Shown here in pieces: positions 52,191 through 62,274 of a stretch of 64,000 bases of DNA. Under the pieces are notes generated by a model that made no database searches, was not told the DNA's origin, and worked only from the letters and a program-made list of their open reading frames with translations. The position numbers were made by a program, and so were the translations under genes. Location of the stretch: the NCBI RefSeq assembly GCF_002368335.1, contig NZ_AP018288.1, forward strand, positions 7,742,389-7,806,388, given 5' to 3'. Numbering within the stretch: position 1 is the stretch's first letter; the number at the start of each line of letters is the position of its first letter. This DNA is from Nostoc sp. NIES-4103. GTDB lineage: Bacteria > Cyanobacteriota > Cyanobacteriia > Cyanobacteriales > Nostocaceae.

Positions 52191-55100
52191 ATGGCAAATA
52201 TCAAGGGAACTAACAACAATGATTTCCTGAATGGCACAACTGGTGGTGACTTGATTCGAGGTTTCGCAGGTGATGACTACCTATATAGTAATGGCGGCAA
52301 CGACACTCTCGATGGTGGCTGTGGTAATGATTACCTTGATGCTGGTGGGTATTATTCTGGAAACAATACCCTCAGAGGTGGAAGTGGGAATGACTATTTA
52401 AATCTGAACTCTTCTACTGGCAACAATAATGTTTCAGGTGGAGCTGGGGATGATTACTTTTACGCCGATGGAGTGCGAGGTCAAAACACCCTCGATGGTG
52501 GGGATGGTAATGACTACTTCTATTTGAGCGCCCCATATACCGCCCCCTCTTCCTTAGTGACTCAAACGGTAGTGACTCAAACGGTAAATGGAGGTAATGG
52601 TAAAGATTATTTATCCGTCGATTACAGTTCTGCTAGCCAGGGAATCACCACAACTTTCAATACCACCACTAACGTTCGCTCGATTAAAGCAGGTACGTAT
52701 CAAGTTAACTACAAAAATATCGAAGGATTAAGTATTAAAGGTACAGCCTACGATGACTATATTGTGGGAAGCACTGGTAACGATAGCCTCTCTGGTAGCA
52801 GTGGTGGCAATGATACGATTATTGGTGGTGCTGGTGATGATTGGCTTTATGGTTCTAAAACTGGAAACAATACCCTCAAAGGTGGAAATGGCAATGATTC
52901 TTTAGATATCATCTCTTCTTCTGGGAATAACACCGTTAGTGGTGATGCTGGTAGTGACAGGATTTACCTTAGTTATTCTACTGGCAACAATACTGTTTCA
53001 GGTGGAGCTGGGAATGATTACTTTTACGCCGATGGAGTACGAGGTCAAAACACCCTCGATGGTGGGGATGGTAATGACTACTTCTATTTGAGTGCCCCAT
53101 ATACTGCTCCCTCTTCCTTAGTGACTCAAACGGTAGATGGAGGTGATGGTGACGACTATTTATTCGTCAATTACAGTTCTGCTAGCCAGAGAATCACCAC
53201 AAATTTTAATAGTACTACTAACGTTGGCTCGATTCAAGCAGGTACATATGAAGTTACTTACACGAATATCGAACGATTAAGTATCACAGGTACAGCCTAC
53301 GATGACTATATTGTAGGCACCAATAGCAATGATACCCTCTCTGGGGGTTCTAGTAGTAGCAATGATACGATTATTGGTGGTGGTGGTGACGATCAGCTGA
53401 GTGTTGACTCTTCAAAAGGAAATAACCTGCTCTCTGGTGGTGATGGCAATGATTATCTCTCCGCCTCTGGTGAGTACGGACACGGCTACGACTACGAGAA
53501 TTACATTGAGTATTATTATTACAATCCTGCCACTGGCAATAACACCCTAGTTGGTGGCTCTGGTAACGATTCCTTGTATGTTGACTATTCAACAGGCGAT
53601 AACTTACTCAATGGTGGTGATGGCAATGATTATCTCTCTGCCTATAGTTACAACGGCTACAAGTGGAATGAAAATGTGTCTGGCAATAACACCCTACTTG
53701 GTGGCGCTGGTGATGATACCTTATATATCAGCGAGTCAACAGGCGATAACTTACTCAATGGTGGTGATGGCAATGATTATCTCTATGGCGGTTATGGCAT
53801 TGATACCTTCGCCTTCAATAGTTACACTGAAGGCGTTGACAGTCTTGATTACTTCGATCCTACTACTGATATCATTCAAGTATCGGCTGATGGTTTTGGT
53901 GGAGGATTGGTAGCAGGTTCACTCTCACCAAGTCAGTTTACCCTTGGTACAAGTGCGACGACACAGACTCAGCGATTTATTTTTGACAGCGCAACGGGGG
54001 CATTGTATTTTGACTCGGATGGCAGTGATAGTGCGTTTAGTCAAGTACAATTTGCACAACTTTATAGTTACACACCAATCACCGAAAACTATTTTCTAGT
54101 TGTCATCAACAATAATGATGTTGTGAATGAGACACCTGGTGATGAGTTGATTCGAGGTTCCGCAGGTAATGACTCTTTGTATGCTAACGGGGGTAACGAC
54201 ACCCTTGATGGCGGCTCTGGCAATGATTCGCTTGATGCTTCTTCTACAACTGGAAACAATAGCTTCAGAGGTGGAAGTGGCAATGATTATTTAGATATCA
54301 CCTATTCTTCTGGAAATAACAGCTTAGATGGAGGCTCAGACCGTGATCAACTTGATGCTAGCTATTCTTCTGGAAACAATAGCCTCAGAGGTGGAAGTGG
54401 CAATGATTATTTAGATATCACCTATTCTTCTGGGAATAACATCGTCAGTGGTGGTTATGGAAATCACACCATTGACCTTAGTTACTCTACTGGCAACAAT
54501 ACTGTTTTAGGTGGAAGTGATGATGATTACTTTTACGCCTATGGGGTACAAGGTCAAAATACACTCAATGGTGAGTATGGTAATGACTACTTCTATTTTA
54601 GTGGCGCATCGACTGCTTCCTCTTCCTTATTAAGTCAAACGGTAGATGGAGGTAATGGTTACGACTATTTATCCATTGATTACAGTTCTGCTACTGAGGG
54701 AATCACCACAACTTTCAATGCCACCACTGACGTTAGCTCGATTCAAGTAGGCAGGTATCAAGTTAGCCACAAAAATATTGAAGGATTCAGTATCACAGGG
54801 ACAGCCTACGATGACTATATTGTAGCGAGCAATGGCAACGATAGCCTCTCTGGTGGGAGTGGTGGCAACGATACAATTATTGGCGGTGCTGGTAATGATT
54901 CTTTGAGTGTTGGCTATTCAACAGGTAATAATACCCTCAATGGTGATGCGGATAATGATTCTTTGATTGTTGACTATTCAACAGGTAATAACACTCTCAA
55001 CGGTGGTGCTGGTAATGATATCTTAAGTGCTAGATATGCAACAGGTAGTAACCTTCTGGATGGTGGCGATGGCAATGACTATTTCTATTTGGCAGTCCCA

Positions 55101-56348
55101 TATGGTGCTACCCCCTCTTCCTTGGCAACTCCAACGTTAGATGGAGGAGCAGGTGACGACTTTTTATCCGTCGATTACAGCGGTGCTACTGAGGGAATCA
55201 ATATCACAAGTATACTCAGCTACACGAATCTCGAAGGATTCAGTATCAAAGGTACAGCCTACGGTGACTATATTCTAGGGAGTGATGGCAGTGATGGTTT
55301 TTACGTTAGTGGTGGTGGCGACGATACGATTATTGGCGGTGCTGGTGACGATACCTTAGATATTAACAACTATTCAACAGGTAATAACCTCCTGGATGGT
55401 GGTAATGGCAATGATTATCTCTCCGCCTCTGGTGACTACTACTACGAATACGACGAGTACTACTTCTTATACGATGAGTACAATCCTGCCATCGGCAATA
55501 ACACCCTACTTGGTGGGGATGGTAATGATTCCTTGTATGTTGACCATTCAACAGGTAATAACCTCCTGGATGGTGGTGATGGGAATGATTATCTCTCCGC
55601 CTCTGCTGAGTACGACTACGACGGCTACTGGTATTACTTAGGTGCTTCTGGCAGTAATACCCTCAAAGGTGGCGCTGGTGACGATACCTTAAATGTTGAC
55701 TATTCAACAGGCAATAACCTCCTGGATGGTGGTGATGGTAATGATTATCTTTCTGCTTCTGGTGGTTACAACACTGGTACCTCTGGCAATAACACCCTCA
55801 ACGGTGGCGCTGGTGACGATTCCTTGTATATTGACTCCTCAACAGGCAATAACCTCCTGGATGGTGGTGATGGTAATGATTATCTTTCTGCCTATAATGA
55901 GTACGGGTATTACTACAACAGTGCCTCTGACAATAACACCCTCAACGGTGGGGCTGGGGATGACACTATCTATGGTGGTTATGACTCTGATGTTCTCACT
56001 GGTGGCAGCGGTAATGATATTCTCTACGGCTATGACAGCATTGATACCTTTGCCTTCAATAGTTACACTGAGGGCGTTGATATCCTGTATGACTTTGATA
56101 CTACTAATGAAATCATTCAAGTCTCAGCTGATGGTTTTGGTGGCGGCTTGGTAGCAGGTTCACTGTTTGCTAGTCAGTTTGCCCTAGGTACAAGTGCGAC
56201 GACAGATACTCAGCGATTTATCTTTGATAGCGCTACAGGGGCACTGTATTTCGACCAAGACGGTAGTGCTGGTACATTTAGTCAAGTACAATTTGCACAA
56301 CTTTACAGTGGCGTGTCACTAACTGAAAACAATTTTGCGATTGTTTAA
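52191..56348 (+). CDS. Double-module RTX-like calcium-binding protein (1385 aa)
   Basis: It begins MANIKGTNNNDFLNGTTGGD, then shows the same repeats as the previous gene. Unlike it, a full C-terminal-type domain (FNSYTEGVDSLDYFDPTTD, FGGGLVAGSL, ALYFDSDGSDSAF) stands in the middle, around residues 540-637. It is followed by VVNETPGDELIRGSAGNDSL and a second complete repeat region with its own C-terminal domain. This is an in-frame fusion of two RTX units. Tyr-rich inserts are shorter than in the first protein. No enzyme domain. Probably exported by type I secretion, calcium-dependent folding. It is followed by an IS701-type element. Confidence 0.9.
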   Translation: MANIKGTNNNDFLNGTTGGDLIRGFAGDDYLYSNGGNDTLDGGCGNDYLDAGGYYSGNNTLRGGSGNDYLNLNSSTGNNNVSGGAGDDYFYADGVRGQNTLDGGDGNDYFYLSAPYTAPSSLVTQTVVTQTVNGGNGKDYLSVDYSSASQGITTTFNTTTNVRSIKAGTYQVNYKNIEGLSIKGTAYDDYIVGSTGNDSLSGSSGGNDTIIGGAGDDWLYGSKTGNNTLKGGNGNDSLDIISSSGNNTVSGDAGSDRIYLSYSTGNNTVSGGAGNDYFYADGVRGQNTLDGGDGNDYFYLSAPYTAPSSLVTQTVDGGDGDDYLFVNYSSASQRITTNFNSTTNVGSIQAGTYEVTYTNIERLSITGTAYDDYIVGTNSNDTLSGGSSSSNDTIIGGGGDDQLSVDSSKGNNLLSGGDGNDYLSASGEYGHGYDYENYIEYYYYNPATGNNTLVGGSGNDSLYVDYSTGDNLLNGGDGNDYLSAYSYNGYKWNENVSGNNTLLGGAGDDTLYISESTGDNLLNGGDGNDYLYGGYGIDTFAFNSYTEGVDSLDYFDPTTDIIQVSADGFGGGLVAGSLSPSQFTLGTSATTQTQRFIFDSATGALYFDSDGSDSAFSQVQFAQLYSYTPITENYFLVVINNNDVVNETPGDELIRGSAGNDSLYANGGNDTLDGGSGNDSLDASSTTGNNSFRGGSGNDYLDITYSSGNNSLDGGSDRDQLDASYSSGNNSLRGGSGNDYLDITYSSGNNIVSGGYGNHTIDLSYSTGNNTVLGGSDDDYFYAYGVQGQNTLNGEYGNDYFYFSGASTASSSLLSQTVDGGNGYDYLSIDYSSATEGITTTFNATTDVSSIQVGRYQVSHKNIEGFSITGTAYDDYIVASNGNDSLSGGSGGNDTIIGGAGNDSLSVGYSTGNNTLNGDADNDSLIVDYSTGNNTLNGGAGNDILSARYATGSNLLDGGDGNDYFYLAVPYGATPSSLATPTLDGGAGDDFLSVDYSGATEGINITSILSYTNLEGFSIKGTAYGDYILGSDGSDGFYVSGGGDDTIIGGAGDDTLDINNYSTGNNLLDGGNGNDYLSASGDYYYEYDEYYFLYDEYNPAIGNNTLLGGDGNDSLYVDHSTGNNLLDGGDGNDYLSASAEYDYDGYWYYLGASGSNTLKGGAGDDTLNVDYSTGNNLLDGGDGNDYLSASGGYNTGTSGNNTLNGGAGDDSLYIDSSTGNNLLDGGDGNDYLSAYNEYGYYYNSASDNNTLNGGAGDDTIYGGYDSDVLTGGSGNDILYGYDSIDTFAFNSYTEGVDILYDFDTTNEIIQVSADGFGGGLVAGSLFASQFALGTSATTDTQRFIFDSATGALYFDQDGSAGTFSQVQFAQLYSGVSLTENNFAIV

Positions 56349-56481
56349 CTCTCAAGAAACACAGGGAGTAGGGAGTAGGGAGGAGCCACTGCGGTCTTGG
56401 GGTCTCCCCAAGTAGAGCATGTGGCGTTGGGGAGTAGGGGAAGAAAGTGTTTCTTTTATATTTTGCTGGCGCGTCGCCGCG
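56349..56481. other. Spacer between RTX gene and insertion sequence
   Basis: GGGAGTAGGGAGTAGGG-type repeats; a GGCGCGTCGCCGCGCTAG-like dispersed repeat adjoins the insertion sequence. Confidence 0.5.
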
Positions 56482-56485
56482 CTAG

Positions 56486-57934
56486 CCCTCTTGTGTCACT
56501 TTCCGAGTATTCTGAATAAAAGGATTAAAAGAAAAAACTCTGGAAGGTAAGCAGGGCAATGGATGTAGAACTACAAATCCTGAAACATTTGGCAAGAGAT
56601 GCCCAGCCAACAGTTGCGCTCGTAGATGAATATTGTGCAGAGTACAAAGACCTATTCAAAGAAGTAAGAAATTATGAATGTTTCAAATATTTACACTTAG
56701 GAATAATTTCTCCAATCAAAAGAAAATCATTACCAGAAATAGCGAAAGTAGTAAGTATAAATTCAGCCCAATCATTACATCATTTTATAGCCAATTCAGA
56801 CTGGTCGGTAAATGAGTTGAAAAGCAGAAGATTAAAGAAAATAAAAAGAAAATTAAATGGTCAAGCAATTACGGTAGTAATAGATGAAACAGGAGATAGG
56901 AAAAAAGGTAAAAAGACAGATTATGTAGCTAGACAATATTTGGGAAGCGTAGGCAAAGTAGATAATGGGATAGTTTCCGTGAACGCCTATGGAGTTTATG
57001 CTAATATAACTTTTCCATTAATCTTCAAAGTATTTAAACCAAAAGGAAAACTAAAAGAGTCAGATAAATATAAAACTAAAATAGAGTTAGCATCAGAGAT
57101 AATTACAGAGCTAATGGGATTAGACTTCAATATTGAATTAGTATTGGCTGATAGTTTGTATGGTGAAAGTAGCCAATTTATTAGAAAACTGACTGAATAT
57201 AACTTAGGTTATGTAGTCTCAATTAGAAATAATCATGGAGTCTGGTTGCCAGCAGGGCAAAGCGTTAGAGCAAATAGATGGTGTAAGTTTGAGAGAACAT
57301 TTAGCAATCAAACATCAGAGACTAGATATATTCGAGAAATAATTTATGGTAAAAAAAGAGCCATAACTTACTGGGAAATAACTACTGATCCAGAAACCAT
57401 GCCAGAAAATTCTACCTCCTTCGTGATGACGAATCTGCAAGGTAATCTCAAGAAAATCTTAGGTGACTTATATGGATTAAGAACCTGGGTAGAATATGGA
57501 TTTCGACAGTGTAAGCAAGAACTAGGCTGGACAGATTACCGTTTTACTAATTTCCAACATATTGAGAGGTGGTGGGAGATTATTTTTTGTGTATACACGA
57601 TGATTAGTTTAAATTCTCCAGTCTTCTTAAGCTTAAATCAATCTCGTCAACTTGAGACTGAGGCACAAGAACATAGTTCAGTTGATTTTTCTAATCATTC
57701 CCATTGGAACCATGAATCTGGATGGAAAAATACTTTAAATAATCTGCGTCTCATTATCCAACCATTTTTACTATTTTGGTTAATTTATCCCTGGCTAAAT
57801 ATTTTTCCTAATTCACATTTATTGCTGGGATTCAATCATTTAATTGCCGCGATGAATCAGTTTAAACCCTGTTACGCTTCTGGATGATTTTGCTTTTAAA
57901 CTACTTGCTTATTTCGGAAAGTGACAGAAAAGGG
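56486..57934 (+). mobile_element. Complete IS701-family-like insertion sequence
   Basis: Imperfect terminal inverted repeats CCCTCTTGTGTCACTTTCCG (56486-56505) and its inverse at 57915-57934 (CGGAAAGTGACAGAAAAGGG) match at all but two positions; one more base pair (A/T) extends the match inwards. Directly outside both ends is CTAG (56482-56485 and 57935-57938), which I read as the 4-base target duplication expected of IS701-type elements. One intact transposase gene fills the element, so it may be mobile. Confidence 0.85.
56559..57887 (+). CDS. IS701-family-like DDE transposase
   Basis: The 442-residue protein has Asp in VVIDETGDRKKGKKTDYVAR, Asp in LVLADSLYGESSQFI and Glu in LRTWVEYGFRQCKQELGWTD, the DDE triad of IS4-like/IS701 transposases. 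The frame is intact; start ATG 56559 with a GGAAGG upstream. It lies within inverted repeats of a complete element. No accessory gene. Confidence 0.9.
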   Translation: MDVELQILKHLARDAQPTVALVDEYCAEYKDLFKEVRNYECFKYLHLGIISPIKRKSLPEIAKVVSINSAQSLHHFIANSDWSVNELKSRRLKKIKRKLNGQAITVVIDETGDRKKGKKTDYVARQYLGSVGKVDNGIVSVNAYGVYANITFPLIFKVFKPKGKLKESDKYKTKIELASEIITELMGLDFNIELVLADSLYGESSQFIRKLTEYNLGYVVSIRNNHGVWLPAGQSVRANRWCKFERTFSNQTSETRYIREIIYGKKRAITYWEITTDPETMPENSTSFVMTNLQGNLKKILGDLYGLRTWVEYGFRQCKQELGWTDYRFTNFQHIERWWEIIFCVYTMISLNSPVFLSLNQSRQLETEAQEHSSVDFSNHSHWNHESGWKNTLNNLRLIIQPFLLFWLIYPWLNIFPNSHLLLGFNHLIAAMNQFKPCYASG

Positions 57935-57938
57935 CTAG

Positions 57939-58362
57939 TTAGAGGCTCAGATCTTGCACATTTTATAACCCTTATACAGTAAGGCTTTGATAAATCTCAG
58001 AAAAATGTGCTTGTTTCATATTTTGCGGGAGCGAAGAACGCGCCCGTGGGAGGCTCAAATCTTGCACCTGCCAAATTTACCGTCAAAAAATAAATTTCAC
58101 AGACTCAAAGCTCAAGTTTGCGATTAGCTTACTAAACATCAATTTCAGTCTGCTTTAGCAAACTTGAGCTATAAGCCTTGAACTTAAGTTCAAGGCGTAC
58201 TCAGGGTCAGGTGTAAGATCTGAATCAAGAAAAATATAATCAAAGCACCTAACGCACTGTCATATAAAATGGTGCGTTAGCCTTCAGCATAACACACCCT
58301 ACTTATAGTAATAAAATAAAGTTTCACAATCTAAAATCTAAAATCCAAAATCCAAAATAGCA
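57939..58362. other. Gap with partly inverted repeats, no gene seen
   Basis: GAGGCTCAGATCTTGCAC near 57942-57959 and GAGGCTCAAATCTTGCACCTG near 58050-58070 are direct copies; a diverged inverse (CAGGTGTAAGATCTGAATCA) occurs at 58208-58228. The latter two could be the ends of a small element of about 180 bases. A GGTGCGTTAG-type repeat lies near 58270-58282. Confidence 0.4.
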
Positions 58363-60522
58363 TCACTGACGATTTTCTCGTCGCCATTTTTCTCTGACTA
58401 AGCGAATTTCATCAAAGGTGTAGCTTTCACCAAGTTGTTCTTTAATTGGAGTCAGAGCAATATCACCAAGCACTTCTAAAACTTGCCAAATTTTTTGTTG
58501 ATGTTCTAAAGGTACTAATTGATTTAAATCTACAGATTGATTTTTTTCAATTAGTTTTGAAAGGTGATTGAAAATTGTTGAGGGACTAAGGTTGCGTTGT
58601 TTAGCAATTTCGGGAATACTCAAACCTTGTTGATGTAACTTTAATGTCACTAATTCTGTGTCACTAGGGAAACTTACACTGGATGTGGAATTATCTTGTT
58701 GTTCCACTAGCAAACCTTGTTCTTGGCGATAGGCTTTGATTTCTGCGAGGAACTTCTTGCCATACTGGGCGAGTTTATGACTACCTACGCCAGAGAGTTT
58801 ACCAAATTCAGCCAAAGTTTGTGGCTGTACCTGCGACATTAATTTCAAGGTAGAATCTGGAAAGATCACATAAGGTGGAACAGACTGCTCATCAGCGAGT
58901 TGTTTGCGGAGCGATCGCAGCCTCTGCCATAATATCTCTGATTCTACGGCTTTTTCGCTTCCCTCTTGCCAAGTAATCTTTTGTGCTACGGGAACAGCTA
59001 GCACAACTGTACGCTGTCGCCTCATGACTTGCCAACTGAGGGCATTAAGTTTAAGAACTGAGTAACCATCAGTTGTTTGTTCTAGCAAACCTTGATGTAA
59101 AAGAGAACGTCCCAGCATTCGCCATTCATCTAAACTTCTATCTTTGCCAATGCCGTAGGTAGAAAGTTTATCGTGTTCGTATTGAGTAATTTTCTGGTTT
59201 TTTGCTCCTCGCAACACATCAATAATATGCAGCATCCCAAATCTTTCTTTGCAACGCGCTACACAAGAAAGAAATTTCATGGCTTCAATTGTCCAATCTT
59301 GCATCGGTTTGGGATGACGGCAATTGTCACAGTTTCCGCAATTTCCAGGAAAACGTTCGCCAAAATAACCTAACTGAATTGTGCGTCTACAGTCTGTACC
59401 TTCTGCATAGTCAATTACTTGCCGTAGTTGTTGTTTAGCAATTAATTGTTCTTGAGCATCGGTTTTTTGGTTAATACTCCATTCTATAGTTTTGATATCA
59501 CCAAAACTGAAAAAAAGTGTACAACGAGATGCTTCTCCATCTCTGCCTGCCCTGCCTGATTCTTGATAATAACTTTCTAAATTACGCGGCAAATCAAAGT
59601 GAACTACTAACCGCACATCTGGTTTATTAATTCCCATACCAAAGGCAATTGTTGCCACCATCACCCGCACATCATCCCGAATAAATCTTGTTTGATTGGT
59701 TGTGCGTTCTTCATCACTTAATCCAGCATGATAAGGCAAAGCGGGAATTTTATCGTTTTGCAATTTAAAGGTGAGTTCATCAACTTTTTTGCGCGTTAGA
59801 CAATAAATAATTGTTGAACCTTGACTATCTCGAATTAGTTCCAATAATTCAGCGTAAGCTTGTTTGGTTTTCGCACGAACTTCGTAATAAAGATTTTGAC
59901 GGTTGAAGCTGGCAAGGTGAATACTAGGTTGCTTTAACCCTAATTGTTCGATGATATCAGAACGCACGCGATCGGTAGCTGTGGCAGTGAGGGCAACAGT
60001 AGGCACATCCGGGTAACGTTTCCGCAAAGCTTTCAATTGGCGATACTCTGGGCGAAAGTCGTGTCCCCATTCCGAAACACAGTGTGCTTCATCAATGGCA
60101 AAGGTAGAAATACCGACTTGGTGATGTACTAAATCTAGAAATGGCAGAAATCTTTCACTTAGAAGACGTTCAGGGGCAACGTATAGTAATCTCACCTTAC
60201 CACTGAGGATAGCATCTTCCCGCGATCGCACCTTATACGCATTCAAACTACTATTGAGAAAAGTGGCGCTAATATTATTATTTCGCAATGCTTCCACTTG
60301 GTCTTGCATCAAAGCAATCAACGGCGACACCACCACCGTTAAACCCTTCTTCATCAATGCAGGTAACTGAAAGCACAGAGATTTTCCCCCACCTGTAGGC
60401 ATCACCACCAGTAAATCTCGATTTTGTAGCGCATCTTCGATAATTTGCCGTTGTCCTGGACGAAACCTGTCATAACCGAAGTGATATTTTAGCGCTTGTT
60501 CGAGATTGGGATACTGAAGCAT
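58363..60522 (-). CDS. recQ: ATP-dependent DNA helicase RecQ
   Basis: The 719-residue protein shows Walker A PTGGGKSLC (42-50), the DEAH-box AIDEAHCVSEWGHDFRPEYR (about 143), QESGRAGRDGEASRC, a zinc-binding Cys set (FPGNCGNCDNC), a winged-helix domain, an HRDC domain (LAEFGKLSGVGSHKLAQYGK, about 535-600) and a C-terminal extra helix-turn-helix (LKLHQQGLSIPEIAKQRNLS). It unwinds DNA in recombination and fork repair. Its length is above the E. coli form because of that C-terminal extension. It stands alone on the minus strand. Confidence 0.95.
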   Translation of the reverse strand: MLQYPNLEQALKYHFGYDRFRPGQRQIIEDALQNRDLLVVMPTGGGKSLCFQLPALMKKGLTVVVSPLIALMQDQVEALRNNNISATFLNSSLNAYKVRSREDAILSGKVRLLYVAPERLLSERFLPFLDLVHHQVGISTFAIDEAHCVSEWGHDFRPEYRQLKALRKRYPDVPTVALTATATDRVRSDIIEQLGLKQPSIHLASFNRQNLYYEVRAKTKQAYAELLELIRDSQGSTIIYCLTRKKVDELTFKLQNDKIPALPYHAGLSDEERTTNQTRFIRDDVRVMVATIAFGMGINKPDVRLVVHFDLPRNLESYYQESGRAGRDGEASRCTLFFSFGDIKTIEWSINQKTDAQEQLIAKQQLRQVIDYAEGTDCRRTIQLGYFGERFPGNCGNCDNCRHPKPMQDWTIEAMKFLSCVARCKERFGMLHIIDVLRGAKNQKITQYEHDKLSTYGIGKDRSLDEWRMLGRSLLHQGLLEQTTDGYSVLKLNALSWQVMRRQRTVVLAVPVAQKITWQEGSEKAVESEILWQRLRSLRKQLADEQSVPPYVIFPDSTLKLMSQVQPQTLAEFGKLSGVGSHKLAQYGKKFLAEIKAYRQEQGLLVEQQDNSTSSVSFPSDTELVTLKLHQQGLSIPEIAKQRNLSPSTIFNHLSKLIEKNQSVDLNQLVPLEHQQKIWQVLEVLGDIALTPIKEQLGESYTFDEIRLVREKWRRENRQ

Positions 60523-61084
60523 AGCGATCGCTTTTTTCAGGCTTTTTTGCGTGGGTAGTTGATACCAAGATTATAAAAGCACAAATGGTTTAACGCCTCC
60601 TCTGTGTGCCTTTGTGCTTCTGCGTGAATCTAGCCCCAGTCGCCATTTTCAAGGTAATACTAAATTGAAAAATGATTGCGACAGATTGATTCACAAAACC
60701 TGTACCCACAATACGACTCATAACCCAAAATCCAAAATCTAAAATCCAAAATGGTAGAACGTGTAGTTTTGCACAAGTCCTAACTATGATCAAAGTATTA
60801 GATGAATGGCAATCAGAATCATGCCACAGTACGATCCGCTGGACTGCTTACCCTCCGCTGAGGATTTGCCCGACGAGGAGGAGCGTTTGCACCTTCTTAA
60901 TCCTAAGACAAAGATTTTCCCAGGAATCACACACAATCTCTCTTAAACTATTCTTTGTTGGCTTACTTGGCGTACTTGGTGAACCAGCACCTACGACGGG
61001 AAACCCGTCGTAGGCGACTGGTGTTAGTGCAGCAGTAGCGAGCTTGCGAGCGTCACCCAAAGGGCGGTTCGTTTTGATTACAAA
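60523..61084. other. Spacer with a perfect hairpin, no gene seen
   Basis: CCTACGACGGG (60990-61000) and CCCGTCGTAGG (61004-61014) form an 11-bp stem with AAA loop. Frames in this region are short and repetitive. The hairpin is 70 bases past the stop of the minus-strand DUF2905 gene and could act as terminator. Confidence 0.5.
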
Positions 61085-61318
61085 CTAACGCACCAACCGA
61101 GCAATCATATTAATCAGCCACATCACAATACTCAAGCCAATGCTGACAAGTACCATAGTTGCAATAGGAAAGTACAAGGTAAATCCAGGACGCTCAACTT
61201 TAATATCTCCTGGTAAATTACCCAACCAACCTAACTTATCTGCAAACAACCACAAGCCAAGACCAATAATTACCAAAACTACACCCAGGCTCAAAATTAG
61301 TTTGCCGATATTGTCCAT
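61085..61318 (-). CDS. DUF2905-family membrane protein (77 aa)
   Basis: Two membrane segments (about 5-27 and 50-72) flank a short loop GWLGNLPGDIKVERPGFTLY. Length and the GNLPGDI motif fit DUF2905, conserved small proteins of unknown function in bacteria and cyanobacteria. It is on the minus strand, downstream of two very short frames. Confidence 0.85.
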   Translation of the reverse strand: MDNIGKLILSLGVVLVIIGLGLWLFADKLGWLGNLPGDIKVERPGFTLYFPIATMVLVSIGLSIVMWLINMIARLVR

Positions 61319-61336
61319 AGGTTCTGAGAATCAAAC

Positions 61337-61518
61337 TCACCCTTTTAAAATTTGCCGAATTTCTTCTAGAGTCGCATCCTCCAAAAGGATACGTCTGCCA
61401 TTACGCACCACAATTAACACCTTTTCAATTCTTTTCCCAAACGTTGTTTATACTCTCGATACCACTTACGCATTTGTTCAACGATCGCGATCGCCCAAAT
61501 CAGCAGATAATTCTTCAT
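61337..61518 (-). pseudogene. Two overlapping tiny frames, possible split gene
   Basis: From ATG 61518 a frame of 34 residues (MKNYLLIWAIAIVEQMRKWY to KRC) stops at 61414. A second frame, in another register, begins with GTG at 61420 overlapping that stop and encodes MLIVVRNGRRILLEDATLEE and IRQILKG, ending at 61337. The second part looks like a genuine protein tail. A frameshift in a single gene, or coupling of two, would explain it. No family recognised. Confidence 0.35.
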
Positions 61519-61575
61519 TATTAATAACTCTACAATTCCCCTCATCTCCCTCATCCCCCTCATCCCCTCATCCCC

Positions 61576-62274
61576 TCACTTCCCCACACCTCCTTGGTGT
61601 TCACACTTAAAACCTTGATGCTGCCAAGCTTGCATATCCACTTCAGCCAGTTTTGTCACATTTGAGCATTGTGGCTGGATGATTTGACTTAAAACAGCCC
61701 ACAACAAACTGCGCGTTATATCTAACGCAGTTTTCCCCCAAGACTCTCGATTCGCTGGAATACCCGACTCCTCAACAATATCTGGTTCTACCCAAATGCC
61801 ATGAGCGCCTAAGAGAATTTGTGCCATCCATTTAGCTCTTGGTAGGTGAGTTGGTGACGTAATCAGCTTAATCTTATGTACTCCCCAACGCCGGAGAATC
61901 GGAATTCCATAGTAAAAATTGTCAAAAGTAGAATTGGCGCACTTTTCTAACCAAACATTTTGCAATTGTGCCGCTTCTCGCTGAAAAATTAGCCAGATAC
62001 AGGGGTCTTTAGAACCTTGAGAAATTAGAATTGGTGTTTGCGGATATTGTTTTGCTTGTTGGGCTACATAAATTTCTCGGCGAATACTACCACCAAGTAC
62101 AAAAAAGCCATCTACAGGCTCCGAAGAAGCAAAAACTAGGGCTATAGTGGTGAAAACCAGCCAAATGACAAAGAGAGTGCATAAACCACAAACTGCTTTT
62201 TGTAACAATTGCCACTGTTTACGGAATCTTTGCCTTTGGGCAATTGATGAAGATCTAGTAAATTTATGTCTCAT
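61576..62274 (-). CDS. DUF218/YdcF-like membrane protein
   Basis: The 232-residue protein has one membrane segment at about 24-50 and a DUF218-type domain: VDGFFVLGGSIRREIYVAQQ, TPILISQGSKDPCIWL, STFDNFYYGIPILRRWGVHK and LITSPTHLPRAKWMAQILLG. Family members such as SanA and YdcF affect envelope integrity; biochemical function is uncertain. The C-terminal tail with CSNVTKLAEVDMQAWQHQGF is variable. It is on the minus strand, divergent from ctpA. Confidence 0.82.
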   Translation of the reverse strand: MRHKFTRSSSIAQRQRFRKQWQLLQKAVCGLCTLFVIWLVFTTIALVFASSEPVDGFFVLGGSIRREIYVAQQAKQYPQTPILISQGSKDPCIWLIFQREAAQLQNVWLEKCANSTFDNFYYGIPILRRWGVHKIKLITSPTHLPRAKWMAQILLGAHGIWVEPDIVEESGIPANRESWGKTALDITRSLLWAVLSQIIQPQCSNVTKLAEVDMQAWQHQGFKCEHQGGVGK

